This document shows, piece after piece, positions 1-9,361 of a stretch of DNA of 64,000 nt. Under the pieces are notes generated by a model, which saw only the letters and a list, made by a program, of their open reading frames with translations, was not told the origin of the DNA and did no database searches. The stretch lies in the NCBI GenBank assembly GCA_947500845.1, contig CANMTP010000001.1:372001-436000 (forward strand), read 5' to 3'. Every line of letters starts with the position of its first letter. Position 1 is the first letter of the stretch. A program made the translations under genes and the position numbers. The stretch comes from an uncultured Aquimarina sp. (GTDB lineage: Bacteria; Bacteroidota; Bacteroidia; Flavobacteriales; Flavobacteriaceae).

Positions 1-131
1 TTCTTTGCTTCTTGGGTCATAGTTCTTATCACCTCATGAAAACAAAAGAATTTAGATTCTTCGAGTTTAACAATGATAGAGGTTTTACCTGTACCTGGAG
101 CTCCCGTAATTACAATTCTTTTCTTAGTCAA
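1..131 (-). CDS. AAA-type ATPase, N-terminal fragment (partial at window edge)
   Basis: Read on the minus strand, the first 131 bases give an open frame starting LTKKRIVITGAPGTGKTS. This is a beta strand leading into a Walker A loop (GAPGTGKT), followed by a segment ending in FHEVIR. That combination is typical of short AAA-family (AAA_28-like) ATPases of Flavobacteria, which usually begin M-K-x-x-I-V-I-T-G. No ATG precedes the strand, so I place the start at the TTG whose complement ends at base 131. The frame stays open upstream for some codons without a better start. The C-terminal majority lies outside the window. The cellular role is unknown. Confidence 0.65.
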   Translation of the reverse strand, partial: MTKKRIVITGAPGTGKTSIIVKLEESKFFCFHEVIRTMTQEAK

Positions 132-315
132 AGGAATGATTTTGTTGCAAATTTCGGAATTATAAAAGGATTTTAAAAATACTATTAACAGAACTATAAA
201 GCTCTGTTAAAGTTGAATTTGCTAAAGTGAATTTTTCTTAACTTCAGTAGCAATTCCTGTTAAATTGCTTTATTTAGACTAGTTAAATACAATCATCAAA
301 TTAAATCTAAAACTC

Positions 316-777
316 ATGCCAGTTTATAATTTAAAAATAAATGGTCAGTCTCAAACTGTTGAAGCAGACCAGGATACTCCTCTTTTATGGGTGTTAAGGG
401 ACCATTTGGATATGGTAGGTACAAAATTTGGCTGCGGTATTGGTCAATGTGGTGCCTGCACCATTCATCTAGACGGATCTGCGACCAGAAGTTGTTTACT
501 TAAAGTTTCTATGGTAGAAAATATGGAAATTACTACAATTGAAGGTATATCAGAAGACGTCTCGCATCCTGTGCAACAAGCCTGGAAAGAAATCGATGTT
601 CCACAATGTGGATATTGTCAGGCTGGACAAATAATGTCGGCAACAGCTTTCTTAAACGAGAACTCTAATCCAAATAAGTCCGAGATTCGAGATGCGATGA
701 GTGGTAATATTTGTAGATGCGCTTCTTACAATAGAATTGAGAGAGCGGTAGAGCTCGCAGCTAGTAAAATGAGCTAA
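316..777 (+). CDS. Molybdenum hydroxylase small subunit, [2Fe-2S] protein (IorA/CoxS type)
   Basis: This is the electron-transfer subunit of an isoquinoline 1-oxidoreductase/aldehyde-oxidase type molybdenum hydroxylase. The 153-residue length is normal. Residues 1-75 form a plant-type ferredoxin domain with cysteines 40, 45, 48 and 60 (CGIGQCGAC then C). Residues 80-150 form the second, helical [2Fe-2S] domain with C98, C101, C133 and C135 (CGYC, CRC). It lies 17 bases before the Moco subunit and is surely co-transcribed and co-assembled with it. No separate FAD subunit is present, as in IorAB-type enzymes, so electrons probably pass to a c-type cytochrome or the membrane. The physiological substrate cannot be read from the sequence. 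Confidence 0.95.
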   Translation: MPVYNLKINGQSQTVEADQDTPLLWVLRDHLDMVGTKFGCGIGQCGACTIHLDGSATRSCLLKVSMVENMEITTIEGISEDVSHPVQQAWKEIDVPQCGYCQAGQIMSATAFLNENSNPNKSEIRDAMSGNICRCASYNRIERAVELAASKMS

Positions 778-794
778 CCCTTAAACTTCACAAA

Positions 795-2948
795 ATGAAA
801 AATACTATGTCTCCTTCTTTTAGTAGAAGGTCTTTTATAAAAACATCTGCCCTTGCAGGAGGTGGAATTTTAATTGGTTTTAATCTGTTTCAGGCTTGTA
901 AACCAGAAACAACTCCACCGGTTGATATTTCTCAATTGAATTTTAATGACTTTAATGCATTTATAAAAATTGCAGATAATGGGATGGTAACAATTTTTTC
1001 TCCAAACCCTGAAATTGGTCAAGGGGTCAAGACATCAATGCCAATGATCATTGCCGAAGAACTTGATGTAGCTTGGGATAATGTACATGTTGTACAAGGT
1101 GCTCTGGATACCAAGAATTTTACCCGTCAAGTGGCAGGTGGAAGCCAGTCTATACGATTTGGTTGGGAAGCTTTACGACAAACGGGAGCTACAGCCAGAC
1201 AAATGCTTGTTAATGCAGCTGCTGCCAAATGGGGAGTGGATGCCTCGACTTGTAAAACGGATAGCGGGGTAATCATAAACTCAAATGGAGACAAACTGGG
1301 GTATGGAGAAGTAGTACAAGAAGCAGCGGCTCTCGAGGTACCTGAAAATGTAACATTGAAAGAACCTAAAGATTTCAAGATTATAGGAAAAGACACTAGG
1401 AATGTGGATACCGACAAGATAATTACCGGAAAACCATTATTTGGATTAGACTACAAAGAAGAAGGAATGATGCATGCCGTTGTCTTAAGGCCTCCTGCTT
1501 TTGGTAAAAAATTGGTAGATTATGATGATACCGAGACTAGAGCGATTTCTGGAGTAGAAGATGTTATTAAGTTTGGTGATAAGGTGGCAGTCTTGGCAAA
1601 GGATACATGGACGGCAATGAAAGGTAAAAAAGCTCTTAAAGCTAACTGGACTTCTGATTCAAAATTAGAAAATACAGAAGAACATGATAAAATTTTAACC
1701 GATCTTCTTAATGGCAATGATTTTAAAACCATGCGTGCAGATGGAGATGTAAAGAAAGCATTCGCAGCTGCAGATCAAGTCATAGAAAGAGTGTATGAAT
1801 CTCCTTTCTTGCCGCATAATTGTATGGAACCCATGAATTTCTTTGCCGATGTGACTGCTGAGAAAGTACGATTGGTGGGTCCCATTCAAACTCCGGCACG
1901 AACAGCTAAACAAGTTGCAGAATTATTAGATAGAGCTGTCGAGGATGTTTCTGTCGAAATGACCAGAATGGGTGGTGGTTTTGGAAGAAGATTATATGGT
2001 GATTTTGCTTTGGAAGCAGCAGAAATAGCTAAACTCGCTCAAAAACCAGTTAAAGTTATATACTCTAGAGAAGATGACATGGGAGCAGGGATTTATCGTC
2101 CTTCCATAAAATATAAAATTAGTGCATCTATAAAAGATGGTAAAATTACTGGCTATCATTTAAAAGAAGCTTCGGTAAACTCGAATATGTATGGGTTAAT
2201 ACCTAATTTTTTTCCGGCAGGTGCGATAGAAAATTATCAGGTAGATGTAGCTGCTTATGATAGTAAAATTACCACAGGAGCCTGGCGTGCACCGTATACG
2301 AACTTCTTGTCTTTTGCAGAGCAAAGCTTCTTCGATGAATTAGCCGAAATACTTGAAATAGATCGTATTAAACTTCGTTTGGATTTACTTCAAAAAGTGA
2401 AAGGAACAACCGATGAGAGGATTCAATATTCTCCCGAGCGATTAGAGAATGTTATTAATGTCGCCGTCGAAAAGTCAGGATGGGGAAATGCAAAAGAAGG
2501 AGTGTATCAGGGATTTAGTGCTTATTACTGCCATAATACTCATGTTGCCGAGGTTGCCGACGTAGAGCTCGAAAATGATGTTCCTGTCGTGAAAAAGGTT
2601 ACTTGCGTAGTAGATTGCGGAATTGTGGTTAATCCGTTGGGAGCCAAAAATCAGATAGAAGGTGGTGTTATCGATGGCATAGGTCATGCGATGTATGGCG
2701 ATTTTTCATTTAAAGACGGAGCACCAGAAAGTAAAAACTTTGATACCTATCGTTTAATACGTATCAATGAAACCCCGATAGTAGAAACTCACTTTATAGA
2801 GAACGAATTATCGCCAACTGGTCTAGGTGAGCCCGCATTACCGCCTGCCGGTGCAGCAGTTGCAAACGCGATTAAAGCAGCCAAAGGAATTCGATTGTAT
2901 AAGCAACCTTTTATTAAACACATGAATACTAAAGCTCCTTTAGGATAA
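795..2948 (+). CDS. Molybdenum hydroxylase large subunit, Moco-binding, Tat-exported (IorB type)
   Basis: This is the catalytic subunit that hydroxylates an aldehyde or N-heterocycle at a molybdenum-cytosine-dinucleotide centre. It has 717 residues. The N-terminus carries a twin-arginine signal (S-R-R-S-F-I-K, Arg11-Arg12) and a hydrophobic stretch ending FQAC, so export of the folded enzyme by Tat is predicted. Cys35 could be a non-canonical lipidation site. The Moco-binding glycine motif GGGFGRR lies at residues 393-399. The GLGEP motif supplies the expected catalytic glutamate, Glu679. Related aldehyde dehydrogenases share the fold, so the substrate is uncertain. The two following genes are maturation factors, which supports a functional molybdoenzyme. 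Confidence 0.94.
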   Translation: MKNTMSPSFSRRSFIKTSALAGGGILIGFNLFQACKPETTPPVDISQLNFNDFNAFIKIADNGMVTIFSPNPEIGQGVKTSMPMIIAEELDVAWDNVHVVQGALDTKNFTRQVAGGSQSIRFGWEALRQTGATARQMLVNAAAAKWGVDASTCKTDSGVIINSNGDKLGYGEVVQEAAALEVPENVTLKEPKDFKIIGKDTRNVDTDKIITGKPLFGLDYKEEGMMHAVVLRPPAFGKKLVDYDDTETRAISGVEDVIKFGDKVAVLAKDTWTAMKGKKALKANWTSDSKLENTEEHDKILTDLLNGNDFKTMRADGDVKKAFAAADQVIERVYESPFLPHNCMEPMNFFADVTAEKVRLVGPIQTPARTAKQVAELLDRAVEDVSVEMTRMGGGFGRRLYGDFALEAAEIAKLAQKPVKVIYSREDDMGAGIYRPSIKYKISASIKDGKITGYHLKEASVNSNMYGLIPNFFPAGAIENYQVDVAAYDSKITTGAWRAPYTNFLSFAEQSFFDELAEILEIDRIKLRLDLLQKVKGTTDERIQYSPERLENVINVAVEKSGWGNAKEGVYQGFSAYYCHNTHVAEVADVELENDVPVVKKVTCVVDCGIVVNPLGAKNQIEGGVIDGIGHAMYGDFSFKDGAPESKNFDTYRLIRINETPIVETHFIENELSPTGLGEPALPPAGAAVANAIKAAKGIRLYKQPFIKHMNTKAPLG

Positions 2949-2954
2949 TAGTTA

Positions 2955-4025
2955 ATGACACACGAATTTAAAGAGATTATCAAGGCTTATGCTCTGGCCA
3001 GGCAGCAGGGAATACCTGCTATTATGGCTACTGTTGTAGATGTAGAAGGCTCCTCATACAGGAGACCTGGAGTGGGGATGCTTATTCTTGAAAATGGAAC
3101 TACAAAAGGGGCCGTAAGTGGGGGATGTGTAGAGAAAGAAGTATTTAAACAGGCGCAATCTGTATTCCAGACTGGCACTCCTAAAGTAATGACCTATGAT
3201 GGGAAATACCGATTAGGTTGTGAAGGAGTACTTTATATTCTTATAGAAACTTTCGATATTAATCAAAAGTTGATAAATACAATTTTGGGAAAATTAAAAT
3301 CTAGGAATGTATTCAAGATTTCTTCTTTTTATTCTAAGATTGAAAATCCTACTGATAGTATGGGGTCTGTAGTTCAATTTGAAGAAGGTGAGAAAATTAT
3401 ATTTTCTGATAGAATTGATAAAATAATGCTACATGAAGAATCTACTTTAGCATGCTTTCAAAGGGATATGCAGCCTTGTTTTCGTTTGGTAATAGTAGGA
3501 GCAGAACATGATGCTATAGAATTATGTAAGCTGGCTTCAGCCACAGGATGGGAAGTAGAGGTAGTAAATTCTCCTAAAAGTCCAAAACAATTAGAGGATT
3601 TTCCCGGTGCTTCTAAAGTACATAATAGTTCTCCTGATAATTTAAGAATCGAACATGTAGATAACCAAACGGCATTTGTATTAATGACTCATAATTTTGC
3701 GAAAGATTCATTATATCTTCAAGCTATTATGTGTTTGAAACCCATATATATTGGGTTGCTTGGTCCTGCACGTCGACGAGAAAAACTCCTTTCTGCTCTT
3801 ATTGAATACAATCCTGATATCACAGAAGAATTTATGAATGCTATACATGGTCCAGCAGGTTTGAATCTTGGGGCAGAGACTCCGCAAGAGATAGCAATTT
3901 CTATTATTGCAGAAATTTTGTCAATAATAAGAAATCAAAAACCAATACCATTACAAGAAAAGAAAGGTGCTATTCATGATGATACAAAAAGGAAAAATAT
4001 AGATGTCCTCTCAAACAAAACCTAA
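2955..4025 (+). CDS. XdhC/CoxI family molybdenum cofactor chaperone
   Basis: XdhC-type proteins bind the molybdenum cofactor, promote its sulfuration and insert it into molybdenum hydroxylases in the cytoplasm. The N-terminal XdhC_CoxI domain shows the conserved EGSSYRRPG and AVSGGCVE segments (residues 31-60, Cys58). The C-terminal Rossmann domain begins near residue 178 with LVIVGAEHDA and covers the rest. The length of 356 residues is normal. The gene starts 6 bases after the Moco subunit, and its 3' end overlaps the next gene by 23 bases, so the four genes form one operon. It is presumably specific for the oxidoreductase encoded immediately upstream. Confidence 0.93.
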   Translation: MTHEFKEIIKAYALARQQGIPAIMATVVDVEGSSYRRPGVGMLILENGTTKGAVSGGCVEKEVFKQAQSVFQTGTPKVMTYDGKYRLGCEGVLYILIETFDINQKLINTILGKLKSRNVFKISSFYSKIENPTDSMGSVVQFEEGEKIIFSDRIDKIMLHEESTLACFQRDMQPCFRLVIVGAEHDAIELCKLASATGWEVEVVNSPKSPKQLEDFPGASKVHNSSPDNLRIEHVDNQTAFVLMTHNFAKDSLYLQAIMCLKPIYIGLLGPARRREKLLSALIEYNPDITEEFMNAIHGPAGLNLGAETPQEIAISIIAEILSIIRNQKPIPLQEKKGAIHDDTKRKNIDVLSNKT

Positions 4026-4620
4026 AATTGCTCATCTTATTCTTGCAGCAGGTGCTTCTGGTAGAATGGGTAAACCAAAGCAATTATTATCTTGGGGAGA
4101 TACCACATTGATAGGTCATGCAATAGTTCAATCCTTGTCTATTAAAGAAGTCACAACTTGGGTTATTTTGGGAGCAAATTATGATTTGATAAAGCGTGAA
4201 GTTTCCCGGTTTCCTGTAACAACGATAAACAATGTGAACTGGGCATTGGGTATGGGGTCTTCAATAAGTGTTGGTGTTAAAACTATACGCAAAGAGAAAT
4301 ATAAATATGATGCCGTTCTCATTTCGTTAATAGATCAGCCCTTAATAGATGTTGAACACTTTAAGACCTTAATAACTGAATTTGATTTGTATTCTAATTC
4401 TTTAGTGGCTTCAGATTTGGGAGGTAGAATTGGAGTTCCTGCAATTTTTTCAAAATCTTTTTTTAATGAATTAGAACTATTGAAAGAGGATTTTGGAGCA
4501 CGTTATATTATTAAAAATAAGATAAATGAAGTAAAAGTGGTTACTGCTATTGAAAAAGGAATTGATATTGATACTTATGAACAATACCAAGCAATTAAAA
4601 AAAGTAATTTTTCTTGTTAG
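4003..4620 (+). CDS. MobA/MocA-like nucleotidyltransferase for the molybdenum cofactor
   Basis: This 205-residue protein has the NTP-transferase glycine loop LAAGASGRMGKPKQLL (residues 14-29) and the later DQP acidic motif of MobA/MocA enzymes. The operon context suggests CTP:molybdopterin cytidylyltransferase activity (MocA), because Tat-exported IorAB/XDH-family enzymes in bacteria often use the cytosine dinucleotide form. A GTP-using MobA role cannot be excluded from sequence alone. The start codon lies inside the end of the XdhC gene, so translation is probably coupled. Confidence 0.88.
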   Translation: MSSQTKPKIAHLILAAGASGRMGKPKQLLSWGDTTLIGHAIVQSLSIKEVTTWVILGANYDLIKREVSRFPVTTINNVNWALGMGSSISVGVKTIRKEKYKYDAVLISLIDQPLIDVEHFKTLITEFDLYSNSLVASDLGGRIGVPAIFSKSFFNELELLKEDFGARYIIKNKINEVKVVTAIEKGIDIDTYEQYQAIKKSNFSC

Positions 4621-4675
4621 ATAAAATTGGGTAAGAGTTTATATCTTCTCAGGTATTTTTATAAATGATAAGTAT

Positions 4676-4683
4676 TATCTTTG
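4676..4683 (+). promoter_or_regulatory. Bacteroidota -7 promoter box before the DUF493 gene
   Basis: TATCTTTG is an exact match to the TAnnTTTG -7 element of Bacteroidota sigma factors and lies 25 bases before the start codon. I see no clear -33 TTG at the usual spacing. It would begin a transcript separate from the molybdoenzyme operon. Confidence 0.4.
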
Positions 4684-4708
4684 GCCTAAAATTTGGTAGA
4701 TAGAGGAT

Positions 4709-4993
4709 ATGAAAGACTCAGAAGAATTTTATAAAAAATTGAAAGTACAATTAGCAGATACTGCATTATGGCCCACCGCTTATTTATATAAATTTATAGT
4801 ACCTACTAATACTTCAAAAATTGCTCAGATTGAAACTATATTTGATAATCTGGGAGCTGTTATAAATACAAAACAATCTAAAAATGGTAAATATACTAGT
4901 GTATCTATAAATGTAAGAATGAAGAATCCCGATGAGGTTATTCTTAAATACAAAGAAGTAGCCATAAAAGTTGAAGGAGTGATATCATTGTAG
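4709..4993 (+). CDS. DUF493 family protein (YbeD-like)
   Basis: This is a 94-residue protein of the DUF493/YbeD family. It has the characteristic flavobacterial pattern EEFYKKLK...LYKFIVPT...IFDNLGA and a C-terminal strand ending VEGVISL. The family has a small alpha/beta ACT-like fold. In E. coli YbeD is linked loosely to lipoate and cell-wall functions, but no biochemical activity is established. The whole domain is present. It appears monocistronic, with its own -7 box, and lies between the molybdoenzyme operon and the DUF4290-murA pair. Confidence 0.85.
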   Translation: MKDSEEFYKKLKVQLADTALWPTAYLYKFIVPTNTSKIAQIETIFDNLGAVINTKQSKNGKYTSVSINVRMKNPDEVILKYKEVAIKVEGVISL

Positions 4994-5164
4994 TTTGCGA
5001 ATAAAATGAAGTCGAATTACATATTTACACTTTAAGATACCCCAATATTGGTCATTAATAAATTCATGTAAGTCTATAGCTTACTTATTTTATTTTAGTA
5101 TTTTGCGAAACGAATTATTGTCGCCCTTACTTATGGCTAAAATACTTCACTTAAATTTTTTTTC

Positions 5165-5803
5165 ATGATAATTGATAATTTAGAATATAATACAGAAAGA
5201 GAAAAGCTTATCATACCCGAGTATGGACGCCACATGCAAAAGATGATAAATTATGCCGTATCTATTGAAGATAAGGAAGAAAGAAACAAAGTTGCCAGGT
5301 CTATAATTGCGGTTATGGGTAATTTGCAGCCACACTTACGTGATGTGCCAGAGTTTCAGCACAAGCTTTGGGACCAGTTATTTATCATGAGCGATTTCAA
5401 ACTTGATGTAGAGGCACCATTTCCTGTTTTAACAAAAGAAAAGCTTCAGGAACGACCAGAACCTTTAAACTATCCGCAAAATTTCCCCAAATACCGTTTT
5501 TATGGAAATAATATTAAACGAATGATCGATGTTGCAAATAGTTGGGAAGATGGCGATCTAAAAACCGCGCTTACTTATACGATTGCAAATCATATGAAAA
5601 AATGCTATTTAAACTGGAATAAAGATACAGTTGAAGACAGTGTAATTTTTGATCATCTTTTCGAGCTAAGTAACGGTAAGATCAATCTTAAAGGAAGTAA
5701 AGAAGATCTTACAGATTCTTCAAACTTACTAAGAGGTAAGAAGAAAAAAACTAACTCCGGAAGCAAAAAGAGTTACCGTAGTAGAGGAAAAAAACGCTAC
5801 TAA
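5165..5803 (+). CDS. DUF4290 domain-containing protein
   Basis: This 212-residue protein is of the Bacteroidota-specific DUF4290 family. The N-terminal half carries the family hallmarks LEYNTER, IPEYGRH and MGNLQPHLRD. The last 30 residues are a basic Lys/Arg/Ser tail (RGKKKKTNSG..RSRGKKRY) that may bind nucleic acid or membranes. The function is unknown. Its position directly upstream of murA, 46 bases apart and co-directional, is conserved in many Bacteroidota, so a link to envelope synthesis is plausible but unproven. Confidence 0.88.
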   Translation: MIIDNLEYNTEREKLIIPEYGRHMQKMINYAVSIEDKEERNKVARSIIAVMGNLQPHLRDVPEFQHKLWDQLFIMSDFKLDVEAPFPVLTKEKLQERPEPLNYPQNFPKYRFYGNNIKRMIDVANSWEDGDLKTALTYTIANHMKKCYLNWNKDTVEDSVIFDHLFELSNGKINLKGSKEDLTDSSNLLRGKKKKTNSGSKKSYRSRGKKRY

Positions 5804-5849
5804 ATATCTAATCAGCCACCATTGCTAACCACTAATGACTATTTACTAA

Positions 5850-7160
5850 ATGGGTACTTTTCAGATTGAAGGAGGGCATCAGCTTCAAGGGGAAATCACT
5901 CCTCAGGGAGCAAAGAATGAAGCTCTTCAAATTCTTTGTGCAGTATTACTAACTCCAGAAGAAGTAATAATTTCTAATATACCAGATATTAGAGATGTCA
6001 ATAAGTTAATAGAAATTCTGGGTAATCTAGGTGTAAAAATAAAAAAGCTTGAAAAAGGCAAGTATTCCTTTACAAGCGATGAATTAAACTTAGAATATCT
6101 CGAAAGCGAGCAATTTAAAAAAGAAGGAAGTGGTCTTAGGGGATCGATTATGATCGTTGGACCGCTGTTGGCTCGGTTTGGTAAAGGATACATTCCACGT
6201 CCTGGAGGTGATAAAATAGGACGACGACGACTAGATACGCACTTTCAAGGGTTTATTAATCTGGGAGCAAAGTTTCGTTACAATAAAGAAGAGCGTTTTT
6301 ATGGTGTAGAAGCTCCAGAAGGCTTAACGGGAACGTATATGCTATTAGATGAAGCTTCAGTTACTGGTACTGCTAATATTGTCATGGCAGCTGTATTGGC
6401 AAAAGGAACCACTACAATTTATAACGCTGCATGTGAGCCTTATCTGCAACAACTTTGTAGGATGTTAAACTCTATGGGAGCTAACATTAGCGGTGTGGGA
6501 TCTAATTTGCTGGTTATTGAAGGTGTGAAAGAATTAAAGGGTTGTGAGCACCGTATATTACCGGATATGATCGAGATTGGTTCTTGGATCGGTTTGGCAG
6601 CAATGACAAAAAGTGAGATTACCATCAAAAATGTTAGTTGGGAGAATCTTGGGATCATCCCCGATACTTTTAGAAAATTAGGAATTACGTTGGAACGTGT
6701 TGGAGACGATATTTTTATTCCAGCACATAAAAATGGTTATCAGATCGAAAGCTATATTGATGGATCTTTTATGACTATTGCTGATGCACCTTGGCCAGGA
6801 TTTACTCCTGATCTTTTAAGTATTGTATTGGTTGTTGCCACACAGGCAAGAGGAGAAGTTATGGTACATCAAAAAATGTTTGAGAGTCGCTTGTTTTTTG
6901 TGGATAAACTTATTGATATGGGAGCAAAAATCATTTTGTGTGACCCACACAGAGCTACTATAATCGGACATGATTTTAAGTCTACTTTGAAAGCCACAAC
7001 CATGGTGTCACCAGATATTAGAGCAGGGATCTCATTACTAATTGCTGCGCTAGGTGCCAAAGGAACTTCTACGATACATAATATTGAACAAATTGACCGC
7101 GGATATGAAAATATTGATGAGCGTCTTAGAGCTGTTGGAGCTAAGATCGTGAGAAAGTAG
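5850..7160 (+). CDS. murA: UDP-N-acetylglucosamine 1-carboxyvinyltransferase MurA (Asp-type active site)
   Basis: MurA catalyses the first committed step of peptidoglycan synthesis in the cytoplasm, transferring enolpyruvate from phosphoenolpyruvate to UDP-GlcNAc. The 436-residue protein has the two-domain EPSP-synthase fold. The substrate-binding Lys22-Asn23 pair (AKNEA) is present. The flexible active-site loop reads PGGDKIGRRR, with Asp121 where E. coli has Cys115. Asp at this site is known from Mycobacterium and Chlamydia and removes the fosfomycin attachment point, so intrinsic fosfomycin insensitivity is expected. All other family features are intact and this is the only copy in the window. 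Confidence 0.96.
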   Translation: MGTFQIEGGHQLQGEITPQGAKNEALQILCAVLLTPEEVIISNIPDIRDVNKLIEILGNLGVKIKKLEKGKYSFTSDELNLEYLESEQFKKEGSGLRGSIMIVGPLLARFGKGYIPRPGGDKIGRRRLDTHFQGFINLGAKFRYNKEERFYGVEAPEGLTGTYMLLDEASVTGTANIVMAAVLAKGTTTIYNAACEPYLQQLCRMLNSMGANISGVGSNLLVIEGVKELKGCEHRILPDMIEIGSWIGLAAMTKSEITIKNVSWENLGIIPDTFRKLGITLERVGDDIFIPAHKNGYQIESYIDGSFMTIADAPWPGFTPDLLSIVLVVATQARGEVMVHQKMFESRLFFVDKLIDMGAKIILCDPHRATIIGHDFKSTLKATTMVSPDIRAGISLLIAALGAKGTSTIHNIEQIDRGYENIDERLRAVGAKIVRK

Positions 7161-7217
7161 TAAATGGGTGCTTGTCAAAGATATCAGAGCATGAAAAAAA
7201 TTTCCTGCTTTTTTGTT

Positions 7218-9095
7218 TTATGCTTTTTTATAAGGAATTGTAAAATAAAAAGTGGAGCCCTTATTTTTCTTACTTTCTAACCAAATCTTACCATCTAACA
7301 TCTCGACATACGCTTTGGCTATTGACAGTCCTATTCCAGCACCTTCCAAAGCATAACGATCCTCTATATCGGCTTGTACAAATCGATCAAAAATTGCTTC
7401 TTGCCTGTTTTTATCAATTCCCATGCCGGTATCTTTTACATAAAACTCAAGAGAATCGGTAAGTTGATGATATCCAAATTCTATAGTACCTTCATTGGTA
7501 TATTTAATAGCATTTTTGACTAGATTAGTAAGAATAGCATTAAACTTTTCTTTATCCGTTTTAATCACTGCGTCTTCCTCAGTCAATCCATTTTTTAGTT
7601 CTAAGGTTATTCCCTTTTTGTCTGTTTCCGGTTTAAAGAAATTATACAAATATTCTGTTTGTTTATTGATATCAAATTCATTAACAGATACTTTGACCTG
7701 ATCTGCTTCAATTCTTGAAATATCAATGATATCTTTAATAATGTTCAGCATTCTTGCTCCACTTTCTTTGATCAGATCAAGATATAATTGTTGTTCATCA
7801 CCTGACAGTTTAGGTTCTTTTAAGAGTTCTGCCAGCCCTAATATTCCATTCATAGGGGTACGGATCTCATGACTCATATTAGCCAGAAAAGCCGATTTTA
7901 AGCGGTCACTTTCTTCAGCCTTTTCTTTAAGTCGATTCAGCTCTATCTCATATAATTTGATGTCGGTAATATCAGTTATTGTACCAACATATCCAATGAC
8001 TTCTCGTCTGTCATTATATTCGGGTATCGCTTGTCCTAATACCCAGGTAATAGAACCATCAGGTTTCATAAATCTATATTCTGCATCAGAGTCTTTTCTT
8101 CGCGAAGAATCATTATACCATCCTTTTTTCAGTCGTGCTCTATCTTCAGGATGAACGGCATCTAACCACCCGTCATTTAGAGCTTCTTCCTGGGTTAACC
8201 CCGATATTGAACACCATTTAGGATTTACAAAGGTTGTCTTCCCGTCTGCCCGGGTCATGAAAATACCAACCGGAACTAGATTAGTCAAGGTATGATATCT
8301 GCTCTCAGTAAGTTGTATAGCTCTCTCTGCTACTTCAAACTTCTGTCTATACGTTAATGAATGGTAAATATCTTTAAAAGTGAGATAATCGGTTTGAAAC
8401 TCTTCTTTTTCAATAAATTTTAAATAAACCGTAAATAAAATACTGTAAAAAATTGCCATAAAAACTTTTGAAATCAGTCCAGAATACATCACCTTTAAAA
8501 CGTCATCAAAGAACCAAAATGCCCCAAGAGAAAAACAGATCGCATCAAAACTAAGTACTGCGGTCATGGTGATGAGAATCTTAAAAAAGAGAGTCTTAAT
8601 ATGTTTTGAAACAAATTCAAAAATAAAAATGATTAAGATAGAATCGATATACAGAAGACCAGTGCCAGCAAAAAGTACAAAAACGTTAGTATAAAAAAAT
8701 TCTGTAGAGACATCAAAAGGATTATAACTATAAGCCCCTTCAATATTCAAACGAAAAGAAAGCAAAAGAAAGCATAAAACAAGATTTGCGACTACCAAAG
8801 CGTATATCAGTTTCCTGGCTGTAATGGCATCTTCTTTAATATAAATTAATAATACAGTGAACAAGGTGGCCGAGAACAAGACAGACGAGCCTGGTGATAC
8901 AACAAGAGTTTCAGAAATTTCGAAATAAAGAGTACTTGCAAGGAAAACTTGTATAAATTGAAATAGCCCTAGCGAAGTAAAAAGCAGACCATTACCCATT
9001 ACTGTTCGAAGGCGAAATAATAGCAGTATCAATGAAGCAACTATTAAACCTTGAAAAAGGAAAATTGATATTTGATAAAAGTTAATTGTGTCCAT
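7218..9095 (-). CDS. Membrane-bound PAS sensor histidine kinase
   Basis: From the ATG at 9095 the protein has 625 residues. The open frame extends upstream to 9194, but the extra 33 residues are charged and precede the first membrane segment, so I prefer the internal Met. The first ~240 residues hold about seven hydrophobic segments, possibly a VUPS/transporter-like sensing module. A PAS/PAC domain follows (about 265-385, VPVGIFMTRADG). Then comes a HisKA domain with the phospho-acceptor His409 in SHEIRTPMNG, and an HATPase_c domain with N, G1 and G2 boxes (DTGMGI, GAGIGLSIA). No receiver domain is fused and no response regulator is adjacent, so its partner is elsewhere. It is convergent with murA and divergent from the Crp-type gene. 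Confidence 0.9.
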   Translation of the reverse strand: MDTINFYQISIFLFQGLIVASLILLLFRLRTVMGNGLLFTSLGLFQFIQVFLASTLYFEISETLVVSPGSSVLFSATLFTVLLIYIKEDAITARKLIYALVVANLVLCFLLLSFRLNIEGAYSYNPFDVSTEFFYTNVFVLFAGTGLLYIDSILIIFIFEFVSKHIKTLFFKILITMTAVLSFDAICFSLGAFWFFDDVLKVMYSGLISKVFMAIFYSILFTVYLKFIEKEEFQTDYLTFKDIYHSLTYRQKFEVAERAIQLTESRYHTLTNLVPVGIFMTRADGKTTFVNPKWCSISGLTQEEALNDGWLDAVHPEDRARLKKGWYNDSSRRKDSDAEYRFMKPDGSITWVLGQAIPEYNDRREVIGYVGTITDITDIKLYEIELNRLKEKAEESDRLKSAFLANMSHEIRTPMNGILGLAELLKEPKLSGDEQQLYLDLIKESGARMLNIIKDIIDISRIEADQVKVSVNEFDINKQTEYLYNFFKPETDKKGITLELKNGLTEEDAVIKTDKEKFNAILTNLVKNAIKYTNEGTIEFGYHQLTDSLEFYVKDTGMGIDKNRQEAIFDRFVQADIEDRYALEGAGIGLSIAKAYVEMLDGKIWLESKKNKGSTFYFTIPYKKA

Positions 9096-9361
9096 AAAAT
9101 CCAATACTAAGTTGGATAGGTTGTTTGAGGTCCTTTTGAAGGCCTGCAAATATAGGTTTTTATTTGGTTTTGAGTTCTTTAAAGCTACAAACAAAAGTTA
9201 AATTTTTACTACGGTAAAACCATAATGTTTATCTAGTGCCTTAAAACTATATTTTTTGAGTTAAGAATTGAATCCAGGGATTATATAATTGAATCTAATT
9301 GTTGGTAATTTTTGCGATTTGAAAAATATTTTGTTTTTTCGTTAAAAACATCAACAGTGTC

